Below are positions 1 to 10,855 of a DNA stretch of 64,000 nucleotides, in pieces. The first letter of the stretch is position 1; the number at the start of each line of letters is the position of its first letter. This stretch comes from Acheta domesticus (Eukaryota > Arthropoda > Insecta > Orthoptera > Gryllidae): NCBI GenBank assembly GCA_031308135.1, contig JAHLJT010009419.1:186435829-186499828 (forward strand), written 5' to 3'. Made by a program: the position numbers and the translations under genes. The notes beneath the pieces were generated by a model. It did no database searches and was not told the DNA's origin. It worked only from the letters and a program-made list of their open reading frames with translations.

Positions 1-250
1 TTAAAATTTAACTGAAACCATTTTTTAACGCTTCTGCATGTGCGAAATTCGGGAAAGACGACTGAAATATCAGGGCGTCATAATCTCGGGCAAGGAATAA
101 GTCTCTTTAATGAAGGTAATGCATATCACGTTCGTGTGGTTCGAAAACACAGTGGTTATTATTTCATATTCTAACTTTTTCAAAATCGTGATTATGGGAA
201 TTTTTCATCCACGAACAAAACATCGTGAACGTAAGACCATCGAGCATAAA
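1..250. other. Non-coding sequence, nothing recognised
   Basis: AT-rich sequence with no convincing coding exon, splice pair or repeat structure. It borders the ACATCGATGT cluster and two MITE-like elements, so it is probably intergenic or old repeat DNA. Confidence 0.4.
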
Positions 251-345
251 ACATCGATGTTAAAAACCTCGGCAGCAGTACATCGATGTTTAAAACATTT
301 ATATTTTTATAGAAACATCGATGTTTCGAACACAGACATCGATGT
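251..345. repeat. Cluster of four ACATCGATGT palindromes
   Basis: The perfect palindrome ACATCGATGT occurs at 251-260, 280-289, 315-324 and 336-345. The core ATCGAT resembles known insect regulatory motifs (DRE/BEAF-type sites contain CGATA or TATCGATA), but the flanking bases differ from those consensus sites. The cluster may be a regulatory array or the interior of a degraded repeat; the sequence does not decide. Confidence 0.6.
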
Positions 346-369
346 CGCCTTCCTATGGTGCGATTTTTC

Positions 370-525
370 TAACTGAGCGTCTTTCTCCGTCATGCCGCTA
401 GAAGTCGCACGATCGCAAGCACTGCTTGAAACGGTCGCGATCTTGCGATATCTGGCGGCACGACTGAGAACGTCGCAAAATATCGTGACATAGTCCATCG
501 TGAAGACGGGCCTCGAGGGGCAAAG
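370..525. mobile_element. Diverged MITE, family M1 (copy 1 of 3)
   Basis: This stretch shares its core with copies at 44855-45103 and 61762-61990. The shared core reads GCCGCTAGAAGTCGCACGAT, then AGCACTGCTT, then a mirrored half containing TCGCGATC and an inverted form of the GCCGCTAG block. The right part, including CGTGACAT and CCATCGTGAAGA, matches the 45 kb copy. The left end is too diverged to define its terminus or target-site duplication. Internal palindromy and the lack of coding capacity fit a non-autonomous DNA element. Confidence 0.6.
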
Positions 526-545
526 TTAGAAAACCCGCAAATATA

Positions 546-863
546 CAGGTGCCAACCAAAAGAATAAGGACACCCCTCTCCATCACATTTCTTTAAGGTG
601 TTTCTATACATTTGTTTAGTGTTGTTTTCTTTATGCCTTATTAAATTAAGCCCAATATTGATATTCTTTTCAGATTGCCGATGAAAGGAAATCTCTCAGA
701 TCTCTTTCATTATTTTAATTAGCAATCTGTTGTTTTATGGAAAGGTGACACTTGTTGGGCTTAATTTAATAAGACATAAAGATAACAACACTAAACAAAT
801 GTATAGGAACACCTTAAAGAAATGTGATGGAGAGGGGTGTCCTTGTTCTTTTGGTTGGCACTG
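546..863. mobile_element. Palindromic MITE with about 107-bp inverted repeats, TA-flanked
   Basis: The left end (CAGGTGCCAACCAAAAG) and the right end (CTTTTGGTTGGCACTG) are inverted copies, and the match continues for about 107 bp on each side with few differences. The middle carries a second small inverted repeat (CAGATTGC and GCAATCTG). TA dinucleotides flank both ends (544-545 and 864-865), as for Tc1/mariner-type insertions. No transposase is encoded, so the element is non-autonomous. Confidence 0.85.
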
Positions 864-1160
864 TAGTGGGCGGGCGTCGCGGAACGGTTGCGGCGCTGCG
901 AGGCGTGTGCCGGAAGGCGCCCGCCGAAGCTGTCGGTGGCGACTGGGCGGGGGTCAACGCGCCGCGCCGCGCCGCCTCGCGCCCGCGCGCCAGCGGTCAA
1001 TGTCGCGCCGCCACCTGCGCCGACGCCGACGCCGACGCCGACGCCCGCGCCGGTTGGCGAGCGTCGCTGGTTTCTGGATTCCTGGCTCTTCCCACTTCTC
1101 GCGCACACGGTTTGGAACTTCGCGCGGAAACGGGAAGTCCGCATCCTGGACGTGCATTCA
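864..1160. other. GC-rich, CpG-dense island
   Basis: A block of very high GC and frequent CpG with simple GCCGAC repeats (about 1015-1045), between AT-rich flanks. It is open in several frames, as expected of GC-rich DNA, with no recognisable protein. It could be a promoter CpG island or a GC-rich repeat. It is the first of about ten such islands in the left half of the window. Confidence 0.5.
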
Positions 1161-2960
1161 AAGTGATGTGCGAATGCAGGATTTATTTAGTTGGTAAACA
1201 TGTGCTCTTTTTTTTTTGACCGGCTCATGAAAGTCATTTTGATAAAAGGCAGTTCTATTTAAATATTTTCGTGGTATTGGCGATGAGGGAACCACGTACT
1301 ACATTCCTCTAGATGGAAGTTTTCGACACTACTGAATGTGCTAACTCAACGTTGCTGATGAGGTGAAGGTGGTAGTTCCTTGTATAAATTGCAGGCCCAC
1401 AGATGTTGTGTAAACTGACATTGTGTAGCTGACCAATGCTCAATTATCGGTATTTCTCCTGCACTCCGTACGTTCGTTAGTGTTCGTTGCAAAGGTGCTG
1501 ATCGAGGTTTCAGAACTCGATCGATTCTTCCGTGAACGTCGTGCGTTCCACTGACCGATCCGAAAGAAAAAAAAAAAAAGCGATGCTCCGTGACAGTTGA
1601 GCTTTAATTTTAGCCCGCTCCACGCGGGCATGACGCATGTGCCGTACATTCTCCAGCAGCAAACCGGTTTCGCGGACTTCCTATTGTAACATTCCGCGGC
1701 GCGAGACTTCTGTCGCGGTGCGCTGCTCCCCCCCCCCCCAACGCCACGTTGTCCTCCCACGCTGCACTGCGTCCTTCATTCCCAGCGATGGCTGCTTACT
1801 GGTTTCTTTACGGTTGTACATCTTCTGACGCGTAAGGAAAATCTCTTGTGGCTGTAACTGACACCTAGTGGCGTGCAGGTCGTTAAGTTACAATAAAATA
1901 GTTTCGACTACAAATCTTTCAAATGCTGCAGTTAACTCACTGAAACTCTGTTGGCTAAACTTACGAACAAGTGAAGTTCTTAGATAATGTTTATTTGTGT
2001 AATGGATTAGTTGAGTCTTTTTAATTCTGAAGAATGACATAGATAGCAACACAGTCCCTTTTTTATAAATACAAATAGTTTTCAAACAGTAGTTTATAGA
2101 TACAAACTTTCCTGGATTATAGTCCGTTAATACCGCCGACTTAGTTTATTGGAAAACGATGATGACGCGTATTTATTTACTTATTGGTCGAAATTAATTC
2201 CACAAATTTCATAAATATTTATGTATGTTCACTGAAACGATGTAAATTTCTTTTTTTAACTAAATAAACTGAGAAAAAAGCAACGAATCGATGTGGGGGA
2301 GGTCTTGTAAAAAAAATGGGGGTAAGCCATACTGCTGATCACGTGCCTCGGTGGTAGGACGTTAGTGCTGATTTGCACAGTCGCATTACCGCTTTTGCAA
2401 CACGATACGCCCCCTGTGTATATAGCAACTGTAAAAATAACGAACTTACATTCATAAATGATTAAAAGTGTGTGTGTCGGTCGTATTTCGGTAGTTCTTT
2501 TAAAAATTTTATTTAAAACATTTACATGGAAATTAAGTAATCAAATTTGACATGAAATCTCCGGAAGTTGAAATAATAGGAACCGAAAGTTCTGAGAATT
2601 CTGTAGGGTTCAAATGTTCCACAAATTCCTTTAAGGATTTGAATTGTCGAAGCTTCTTTAAAATAATCTCCCCTACGAATACCACCAGGTCTTCTGCCAG
2701 ACCTTGAGTTGAGATTAATATTGATGTCACCTTAAGCTGCTTGTACTGGTGTTTTTCGGTTTGAGGCAGTACTTTCGGAATGGGTAGTACGAGTTCAAGG
2801 AACGAATATTTCATTACGATCGCATCAGTAAAAATGTGCAGAAAACGGCAGGATGTCTGCGGCGCGTTCTTGCTAACATGGCAGTGCTGCTCAGGGTAAT
2901 GCAACGCGATGCGGCGTAGCCGATCGGCGATTACGCTGATACAGCAAAGTGGGCAGTTTA
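1161..2960. other. Non-coding sequence, nothing recognised
   Basis: No exon, RNA gene or element could be supported. Homopolymer runs occur at about 1567-1579 (A) and 1730-1739 (C). The sequence becomes more AT-rich toward the right. Confidence 0.4.
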
Positions 2961-2961
2961 G

Positions 2962-3196
2962 TCCCCGCCTCCTTCTCCGCCTCCTCCTTCTCCGCCTCCT
3001 CCTTCTCCGCCTCCTCCTTCTCCGCCTCCTCCTTCTCCGCCTCCTCCTTCTCCGCCGTCGCCGCCTCCTTCTCCGCCGTCGCCGCCTCCTTCTCCGCCGT
3101 CGCCTCCTCCTTCTCCGCCGTCGCCTCCTCCTTCTCCGCCGTCGCCTCCTCCTTCTCCGCCGCGTCATTCTTATCTTCCGCCTCCTCCGCACCCGC
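2962..3196. repeat. Polypyrimidine triplet-based minisatellite
   Basis: Tandem 15-bp units built from CTCCGCCTCCTCCTT pass into variants containing GCCGTCGCC. The whole tract is pyrimidine-rich on the + strand and based on CTC/CCG/CTT triplets, so it stays open in every frame and gives artefactual Arg-, Ser- or Leu-rich translations. Long homopurine/homopyrimidine tracts of this kind can form triplex DNA. Confidence 0.85.
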
Positions 3197-4900
3197 CGCG
3201 AATCTTTTCTCGAATGAATGACTATCAGCAAATAGTCGTAGTGCTTCCCTTTATTAGATCTCACCTTTGCGAAAAAACGGGGCATGTGTTGGGAGCTACT
3301 TTCTAAACATGCAATTGACGAATAGTCGCATCGTGAAATGGTGGGTGGTAAGCTGATTCGTTGATGGAATAAGAGAGGTAACAAATTCTCGTTTTCTGGA
3401 ATGTGAAAATATAGAAGCATAAGTTTTACTTTTTTATCATTGAGGGTTTGGAATCACATGAATTATTAGCGTTTGATTACAAAATAATCCAATCCTCTTT
3501 TTGTGTACTGCCACGTGACCGTGAAACGTGTTCAAATTCCGTGGCAAGAAACGATTCGTTTTCGTACTGCACTATCTGTTGATTTTGAGAGCTCCCGTCA
3601 CACAATTAGACCAGGTAATTTTATCTAGCTGATTGTCATCGCCTTCTGAGGCCGCGCGAATTGCTCCCATCCATCCATGCCCAGCGGTCTTTTCCAGATG
3701 CGATGATAGCGTGTATCTTGTGCACCGTCACGGCACCGCTTCCCCTCGATACGTCGCTCTCGACTTGCGAGCTAATTTAGCCTCTTCACATTATCGACAT
3801 GAAGTGCTCTGCGCAAGGAACCGGCCCGCGCCTTATCGCAATCGGAGTTTCTGTGGCGGGGCTCCTCGGCGTCGCGGGGGCCGTGAATTGTTTTCGACGG
3901 GCGCCTAATAGAGTCGTTAGGGTGAGGAAAACGGGCGCGTCTGGCTGGCGCCGCTTTCACTCCCTCGCCGCGGCACCCGCTTCTCTGGCCAGAATGTCGC
4001 CCAGCAACCTTGACATCCTCTTGGGAGCTGGCTGTCGAAAATCTGGCGCTTGCATGGGCGAGGACCCGGCGCTAATGCTATCCGGCCGAATTCGTTTTTG
4101 CTCGACGTGAATAGTGAGTTTAGTGAGACGTCGTATTTGTTCCTCAAGTAGATGCTGTCCTTTTTTATTTCTTGAACCATGACATCTGATCGTAAATAGT
4201 GGGAAGTTTGGTGAATTTTAAGTAGCGTTAAATTTTCTCCCAGATGGTCATGTGAAAATGTCTGTTTTTAAAGGAAAATTAATGTAAGGCTTCCATTAAA
4301 AACTGTAACGCGTGGAGTAAGTAACCCTGTAGAAACGCAATTTTTCTTCTCACGTCTTGAAGGTACAATTTCCGTACATTTCTTATGATCACAGCATCTA
4401 GGGTTTTTACGTGGGAGGGCAACCAGTTGTGCTATTCTCCACTGCTGTAAAGGTGCTAGAATACTTCTGTCGAAGAGAAAAAAGTTTCTTGCACTCCGCT
4501 CACCCCCGGGGGGAGTTTTCTTTTTCTTGGGAAGAGTAAACAGTGAAAACTGTCTTGGTCGTGTAGCTGTACTTCAGTGTGCTTTTCCCATCTTTTGTCC
4601 AGTCAGTGGCCAATTGTTCATGGCACGAACAGTACTAAGTGTATAGAAGTCGTGCGTTACCGGCCTCTCGTGTATGTTGCTTGAAAGTCGCTTCTGAAAC
4701 GACTCTCAATGTAGTCGTGATTCACCAAACTGTGCAAGAACAGTTTTAACGAAGAAGCATCATTGTGCATAACCCACCTTATATTTCGCCCTTAAAATTA
4801 ATAAAATGGGGATTTATTTTTGGGATCTTAATAAAAAATTGTGGGGTTGTATTTTATCTCCACACTAATGAATGAAATAATGTGCATTTATATTTTCTAG
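3197..4900. other. Non-coding sequence with a modest GC rise at 3640-4060
   Basis: No gene was recognised. The GC-richer part at 3640-4060 is open in several frames but shows no family motif and no clear splice structure. The remainder is AT-rich. Confidence 0.4.
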
Positions 4901-5010
4901 AACTCGAAAATATTAGCCGACGAAGTTGTTCAGCTGTTTTTATCCGGATTTTATGACGAACGTCGGAACCTATGGTTCAAAAAGGAAAAGTTTGGGCATG
5001 GGCCAAAGGG
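4901..5010 (+). other. Weak candidate exon (unassigned)
   Basis: A pyrimidine-rich acceptor (TATTTTCTAG, ending at 4900) is followed by an open frame of 37 codons with coding-like composition (includes VVQLFLSGFYDERRN) that stops at 5009-5011. No convincing donor was found before the stop. It could be an exon of the same unknown gene suggested at 5.76-6.23 kb, or chance. Confidence 0.2.
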
Positions 5011-5089
5011 ATCTTGAAATTATCTCCGCCCCATCCCCCCCCCCCCCAAAAATCGCCCTTCGGCCATACGAATATCCTTCATTTTTGCG

Positions 5090-5430
5090 CCAGAGTTGAA
5101 ATGCTGTGTTTCTCGAAGCGCCACGGGCGGCGCTGCTATAGCTTTTGGGTCGCCTGCCGGCGCGGATGGCTCCTCGACCTCCCCTCCTCTTGCGAGCGGG
5201 GACGCCAAGGACTCCAGGTTCCTGACCCGCCGAATCCTCGTGCCGCCTCCGCCTCCGCCACCTCCTGCTCTTTCCGTTCCGCTAGAGAGCGCCACCGCCT
5301 CCGCTTGCGGCTCCCGTCGCTTTCTTCACCCTTGTCCTTCCTCCCTCGCGCAGGAAAGCACCGTTCGCTGTTCTCGACGCGGACGCGGCCGCTGTCGTTG
5401 CGAGATGACCTCCGCTTCTCCGGTAGCGCT
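5090..5430. other. GC-rich, CpG-dense island
   Basis: A GC-rich block following a run of C (about 5037-5047) and ending at a T-run (about 5441-5456). All the open frames are low-complexity Pro/Ser/Arg or Gly-rich translations with no domain. Possible promoter island or GC-rich repeat. Confidence 0.45.
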
Positions 5431-5758
5431 GCCTGCGAATTCTTTTTTTTTTTTTCTTTCTTGCAAAACGTGCATCTAAGCTAAGCTGCAAGTCCCAAGG
5501 GCGAGAGCATTAAGCGATCTGTTGAAGGCAGCTTAGGATGATTAACTGCAGCCATATCTACAATGTAAAAAGAGATGCCTTCGCAGGTGGGGAAATAGCT
5601 AACGGGGCTGCACGGCCCCAACGACATTGAGATATTTCTATACTATCGCTCTGGGTTTGTCACTATTTGCGTAATTCTACTCTTGTGTAGATACTTTGCG
5701 TTAAAAAGTAGTCGATCTTTCAATAGATGTGCTTCTCGGTTTCTATGATAATTATAGT

Positions 5759-6013
5759 CCAATTCCTGTACATGAAAATTCTGTGCATGCCTCTGCATGA
5801 TATACTGGTTTTTGCGAAGTTTCTTTTGGAGGTATTAATCAAATTGCAATCTGAATACGTCAAGTGTAAAGACACATCAATGCAAAACATGTATGTATAC
5901 TATGGATTTATCCTGAATTTCCCCGTGCAGAATAATATTGAAGAAAACTTTTTGTACCCTCTCATTAAAACAGAAAAAAAAACAACAGAAAAAACAATTG
6001 CTGGTTATTGCTG
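5759..6013 (+). CDS. Candidate exon of an unidentified gene
   Basis: An open frame runs from an acceptor-like site (TTATAG, ending near 5758) to a strong donor at 6014 (TG|GTGAGT). It encodes about 84 residues of mixed composition, including LLEVLIKLQSEYVKCKD, and is not low-complexity. The exon ends after two bases of a codon, and the next candidate exon (6111) supplies exactly one base, so the frame continues. The intervening 97-bp intron has typical ends. No family was recognised. It could still be a chance pair, since AT-rich DNA gives frames of this length fairly often. Confidence 0.35.
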
Positions 6014-6110
6014 GTGAGTACATATTTTGCTGTTGTGAGAGGCGGGTGGTGGTCCCGAAGATCGTAGAAAAGTAAAACATTTCGTTTCTAATTTGATTTA
6101 AATTTTTACA

Positions 6111-6229
6111 GCTCAAATAGAGATGAACCATGGTGGCTCTTGGAAGAGCGTGAAACGTTAGTTACAGAAAATGCCTTGAAACAAATAAAATCTGAAAGAG
6201 GAATAGTTCATGATCTTCTCTCCAGACAA
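6111..6229 (+). CDS. Candidate second exon of the same unidentified gene
   Basis: A good acceptor (AAATTTTTACAG) precedes an open frame encoding about 39 residues, among them RDEPWWLLEERETLVTEN and a helix-like charged tail. A plausible donor follows (CAA|GTAAAA). The phase matches the upstream candidate exon at 5759-6013. No homologous family was recognised and no third exon could be traced: a hAT-like insertion begins at 6379. Evidence is limited to splice signals, phase and composition. Confidence 0.35.
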
Positions 6230-6378
6230 GTAAAAATGCCCTGTTATAATGTAATGAATCGGCAGGCTGTCAGATTCGAAAGTTGTCGCCGTTACATATG
6301 ATAAGTGACCCGCTTCCTTTGAGCGTTTTGCCCGCTCGTTTTTAATTGCTACTAGTGTCTCTGCGGCCGCCTTTTGTA

Positions 6379-6988
6379 CAGGGCCGTTGTAACATGCTTG
6401 TGGGTCCTAGGCTGTAAAATGTAATGGGCCCTTGTGCCCTAGGATAATTAATGTACATCCCAACATAATTGTCTTTGAATATTTATTTTATTGATAAATA
6501 TTATTAAATAATAATAATATAGTATATACATTATATATGATATGAAATTTGAAATTTTATGTACAATAATTAACGATTATATATTGTTTTCAAAAACAAT
6601 ATGACAAACAATGCTTTGTTCAAACGATGTGGACAACTCTTAGAGGCAATAAAGCCATAAAATTATATTTTTCTCGGCGCTTTTGGCCAGTCCTATGCAC
6701 CCTTTCGATTTTTTCCCAAATGAAAGGCCCTTGATTCAGAAACGTACTTAAAAGTACTTTTTTAAGTGTATCAGTCTATGTTAGAATAAAAAATGTAAGT
6801 ATATGAATATATTTTTTGTGTATTTATTTAAAACAGAAAATTTGTGTTAAGGTTAGAACATTTGCTTGTAAATCTTATTACGATTAAAATTCCATAAAAA
6901 TTGGAAAAAAAATTACGAATTCGTGGGCCCCCAAAAGTTCCGGGCCCTAGGCTGCAGCCTAGTCGGCCTAGTGGATACAGTGGCTCTG
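6379..6988. mobile_element. hAT-like non-autonomous DNA element, 610 bp
   Basis: The termini CAGGGCCGTTGTAAC (left) and GATACAGTGGCTCTG (right, inverted) match at about 12 of 15 positions. The adjacent octamers CTTTTGTA (6371-6378) and CTCTTGTA (6989-6996) match at 7 of 8 and look like an 8-bp target-site duplication, the size made by hAT transposases. Sub-terminal blocks are rich in GGGCCC and CCTAGG, a look common to hAT MITEs. The interior is AT-rich and non-coding. Confidence 0.65.
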
Positions 6989-6996
6989 CTCTTGTA

Positions 6997-7290
6997 TACG
7001 CCAGCAGCAGCAGCAGCAGCGGCGATGGCGGCTACCTGACCGCCTTCCGGGAAGCGCGGCGCGGCGCCCTCAACACGTCGACGGCGTCGCCGCTCTTTAT
7101 TTTCTTACGCTCAGGCATCGTCACGATCGCCATTGTGTTGCACTCCCCGCCCCACCCCGCCTATAGTGGCGCCCGACGTATAGGCGACAGATGGGGAGGG
7201 GGGAGACGACGGAGCGTGCTGGGAAAGAAAGGTCATCTTCTCGGCTCGAGAGTTTGCTTTGGCCGGCGTTGGGCGAACGTGAGGTGAGCT
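6997..7290. other. GC-rich island with a short CAG repeat
   Basis: A CpG-dense block starting right after the hAT-like element. It includes a short AGC/CAG run (about 7001-7021). Open frames exist but no domain is visible. It might be a 5' exon/promoter of an unknown gene. Confidence 0.4.
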
Positions 7291-9448
7291 GGTTGATAGG
7301 GAGGTTTTGTTTAATTGAATTGGAATTGCCGACACACAGGTATGGTAGTACCGTGTAATGAAATTGCTAAGGCGTTTGCGAATACCATAATTGATATTTA
7401 ATTGGTGTAGTAAAAGAAAATTATCGCTTGGACATTTTAGTGAACCTGCCATGATTGGGAAAATGTTAGGTTTCACTCGCAAATGGAAACTTTCCTTAAA
7501 GAATTTCTTTTTTCTTTCTAAAAGTTTCCGTCGCATTGTATACCCGATCTGCCGCTCGTGCCTGCTGGTAACCGGATGCACCTTATCGGGTGGTAGCTAC
7601 TGTAATTGGAGCTCTGTCAATTCACTTTTTAATGAATTCTTTCGGTATTTGGTTTTCACGAAAAGCTGTAACTCTGATACACTTTGGGGAATAACGTCTG
7701 GGTAGATTTGTTTTCTAGATTCCGTAAATGCGTTTTTACTGCCCGGTTTTCCAAAAGCCCGGGTTCCCTCGCAGCCCAATGTAGGAATCCTTTTTGTCGG
7801 ACTGTCGAAGTCGACCCCTCATCTTGGGACGAGAGGATCAGTGCACCCTTTAACGTTATTGCAAGTAACGCCGAAAAATATTTGAAAGCTGTGGAATTGT
7901 TCTAACTAAATACTTGGGGTAAAGCAGAGTTCTGGGAAAAGAAAAATCTCTTATGGGCTGAGCCGGAAAAGGGGGGCGTGAAAGATGTTGATTTGAGGGG
8001 TGTGTCCGTTAATGTCAAGTAATGGTGTGAGGTTCGCTTTGTTTCGCGAAGTTTAATCTTTGTGAATTATGTTTACTATGTAAAGACTAATAGACTACAG
8101 CAGCCAAAGATGCTGCTTAAGATGAAATGCTACGCAAGAAATATTAGGTTAAAATCTTTGGTTCAAGTTGTGAAGTTAGGTTCATTTTCTTCAAACAGTT
8201 ATGTTTCCTTTGAAATGTATATTTTTTTCTAAAATGGGGTCTTGAGAAGTGTGAGTGGGAGGAAACCTGAAGGAGTCTGAGACAAGAAAGAAAATATCGG
8301 AGATAAAGCTGAGAATCATGATCGGATTCTCCCGTTTGGAAAATGAAGGTCATTAACAGGCGATGACTTTGCTCAAGGTGAACCTACTGAGAGCTCCGAA
8401 AGTTTCGAGGGAGATGAAGGTTAGGATAAAAAGCGAGATGGAGGAAGTGGGGGAGGGCAGGGGTGGCAAAATAAGAGAGAGTTCTGGCGACCGCAAAAAG
8501 GAGGAAGGGTTGGTTGGCGTTGTGGCGCGGGATAGGGTTGAGCGAAGCAGTTGCCAACGTCAGAGAGAGAATTAATAACACCTTACGGGGAACGTTTAAA
8601 CTGTTTATTTCATATAAAATCATTTTAAATATCTCTATATTGTAAGAGAAGTAATTAAATCTCCATATATTATTTGTCTTTTGCATCTTAGAATTGTGTT
8701 TAATATCTGTGATTTCAGTATTTATTTCCACGATTTAAGCCTAACTATTGATTTAGCTAAAGTAACACGTACAATATACCGTTGGCGCACAGAAAATGAC
8801 ACGTATCAAACGTGGTTATTTTGATTAGTGAATAAATATGTGTAGAAAGTATCTTTACACGATTCTAAAAAATGGTTATCAAAATATTACTAATTCCCTG
8901 TAGTTTCTCAGAAATAATACGATAATAAAGCAGCTGTTTTTAAGGATATGAAATTCATCGTATTGGCTTCTTTGTTTTTGCGATTCTGCTGCAACTTCAA
9001 GGAAGAGTTTTAAATGTCCCGGCGAGCGAGAAATGCGCGTTCACGAAGACTGTTCTAGCAGGCTGTGCGATGACGAGTTTTATTTAACGGCAAAACTGAA
9101 GAGTTAAAACACTGAAGGAGGCTCTGCAAATTGACGCAGGGTCCAAAATTTTTCGTTGGGAACCAAATGTGCATATGTTACTGAAGTATTCATGAACTAC
9201 AGAACTGCTCAGGAAAAAAAATAACTTCGTTGCAAATTCTTTATTAATAATTTGAAGTACATGATGTATTTCAGAATTTGCGATCATTTTATGAAACTCT
9301 CACTTTTGCTTTGATTATGCTAACAATATCTTTCGTAACTCTGTGGATGTTTTCTTTGAGCTGGGACTAAGCTAGGTGGGTGTGCGTCGATCTACATCGA
9401 GTCGAAGGAGTTGCAAATCGTACATACAGTTAGTAAGTCTTGTTTGTA
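7291..9448. other. Non-coding sequence, nothing recognised
   Basis: AT-rich DNA without a supported exon, RNA gene or repeat. A purine-rich stretch lies at about 8360-8575. Confidence 0.4.
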
Positions 9449-9810
9449 CAGTCCATAATTTTGCTCTAAAATCAATAACTTAAAATTAAGTTGAAAATTA
9501 ATACTAATGAAAAACATATTACAAGATAATTGAATAATTCCAATTCAATAAAATTAACTTTGTACACCTGTACGAAACGGCCTTGAATGTGAAATTCACC
9601 AGAACAATTTTATTGCTTGGAAACCTTCCTAGCGGCTAGTTGCCGGGCGACTAAATGTGCTGATGAATATCGTATTGAAGGCCATTTCTTCTAGGTGTAC
9701 AAAGTTACATTTTATTGAATTGGAATTATTCAATTATCTTGTAATATATTTTTCATTAGTATTAATGTTTAGTGGAATAATTAATGTTTTTGGAGCAAAT
9801 TATGGATTGT
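9449..9810. mobile_element. Palindromic MITE, about 360 bp, TA-flanked
   Basis: The left end (CAGTCCATAATTTTGCTC) and the inverted right end (ACAATCCATAATTTGCTC) match closely, and the two halves stay complementary for about 170-180 bp, including a long near-identical block around GATAATTGAATAATTCCAAT. TA flanks both ends (9447-9448 and 9811-9812). There is no coding capacity. It sits directly beside a GC-rich island. Confidence 0.8.
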
Positions 9811-9829
9811 TACAAATTGTAGGTGCAGC

Positions 9830-10060
9830 GCAATCGTCCGAGGTACCTCAGCCGAAAGGGGGAGCTGCGAATCGTCGGGGTTCGGGGCGTGGGTGGGCGT
9901 GGCGGAGCGCAGCAGAGCGGAGCGGCGCGCTGCGGCTCCGCCTCTTGGTAGCCATTGGCACCTCATCCGTGGCCGCGTCTTCCTCCCCCTGCCCTCCTCG
10001 GCGCCGCCGCGACCTCCAACGCCAGGCACCAGCCCTTCATTTCCTCCATTACGAGAAATG
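9830..10060. other. GC-rich, CpG-dense island
   Basis: A GC-rich block next to the MITE, giving Arg/Ala-rich translations in several frames and no domain. Function unknown. Confidence 0.4.
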
Positions 10061-10539
10061 GACCATTCAGAAGCAATTTAAACGTATCCCATTCTGGGGC
10101 TTGCACTTTGCAATAGTGTTAATGTCTTGCTCAACGCGTGATTTAAGAGTTTGGTTGGGAGTGGGGGGGGGCGACACGTCCAAGAAGTGGAGAAAATGTC
10201 ATTGAAAGCTACCATAGTGGAAGGTGTTGTATCTGAACATAGACATTACACTGCGCAGATACACGAGACAGTATTTCTAAAACTTCGTTTCAAAGATAAT
10301 TTTATAGAAAAATAAAATTTCGTGCAATTGCGTCCACTAGTGTGTACCAACGAATTTAAAATTTATTAATAAAAAATTTTGACGCTGATTCCACTTATTT
10401 TGTACGCAATGTCGTAAATGTATTACATATATAAAACGTGTAATTCGTTATTCCCCGAATACGCGAATACACGAGTAGTTTCTCGCGTATAACGTTTGTT
10501 ATACTCTAGTGAGAACAGCAAATGGACCCATGGCTGTCG

Positions 10540-10850
10540 TGGAGCTCCGGCGCGTGGTGGCACCTGTCGCCCGCCGCGTTGGGCCGGCCGCCGGCGGTCA
10601 AAGCCCCCGCGCCGCCTCCTGCTTCATCCACCTCCGCGACGGAGACGGATGGCTATCTTCGTAATTGAGCGGCGATACCCGTTATCGACGGCGTGATGCT
10701 GCAAGGGCGCGCGCGTGCCTGCCTGCGAGCGTCGCCGCCGCCGCCGCCGCCGCCATCACTACCGATGCGGCTGCGTTTTGGCACTTTGTACCCAGCGGGC
10801 GGGCGGGTGAGCAAGGCGCCGGGCGACCTCGGCGTCTGGTGGATTCGCCA
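10540..10850. other. GC-rich, CpG-dense island beside a satellite
   Basis: GC-rich sequence with a GCCGCC run (about 10733-10755) that continues directly into the pentamer satellite. No domain in any frame. Between 10071 and 10539 the sequence is AT-rich and holds nothing recognised. Confidence 0.4.
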
Positions 10851-10855
10851 ATCTC

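Noticed and set aside
2533..3420. 295-codon - strand frame with a huge poly-Arg tract
   Set aside because: It is a read-through of the triplet minisatellite at 2962-3196; all frames are open there and no flanking domain exists.
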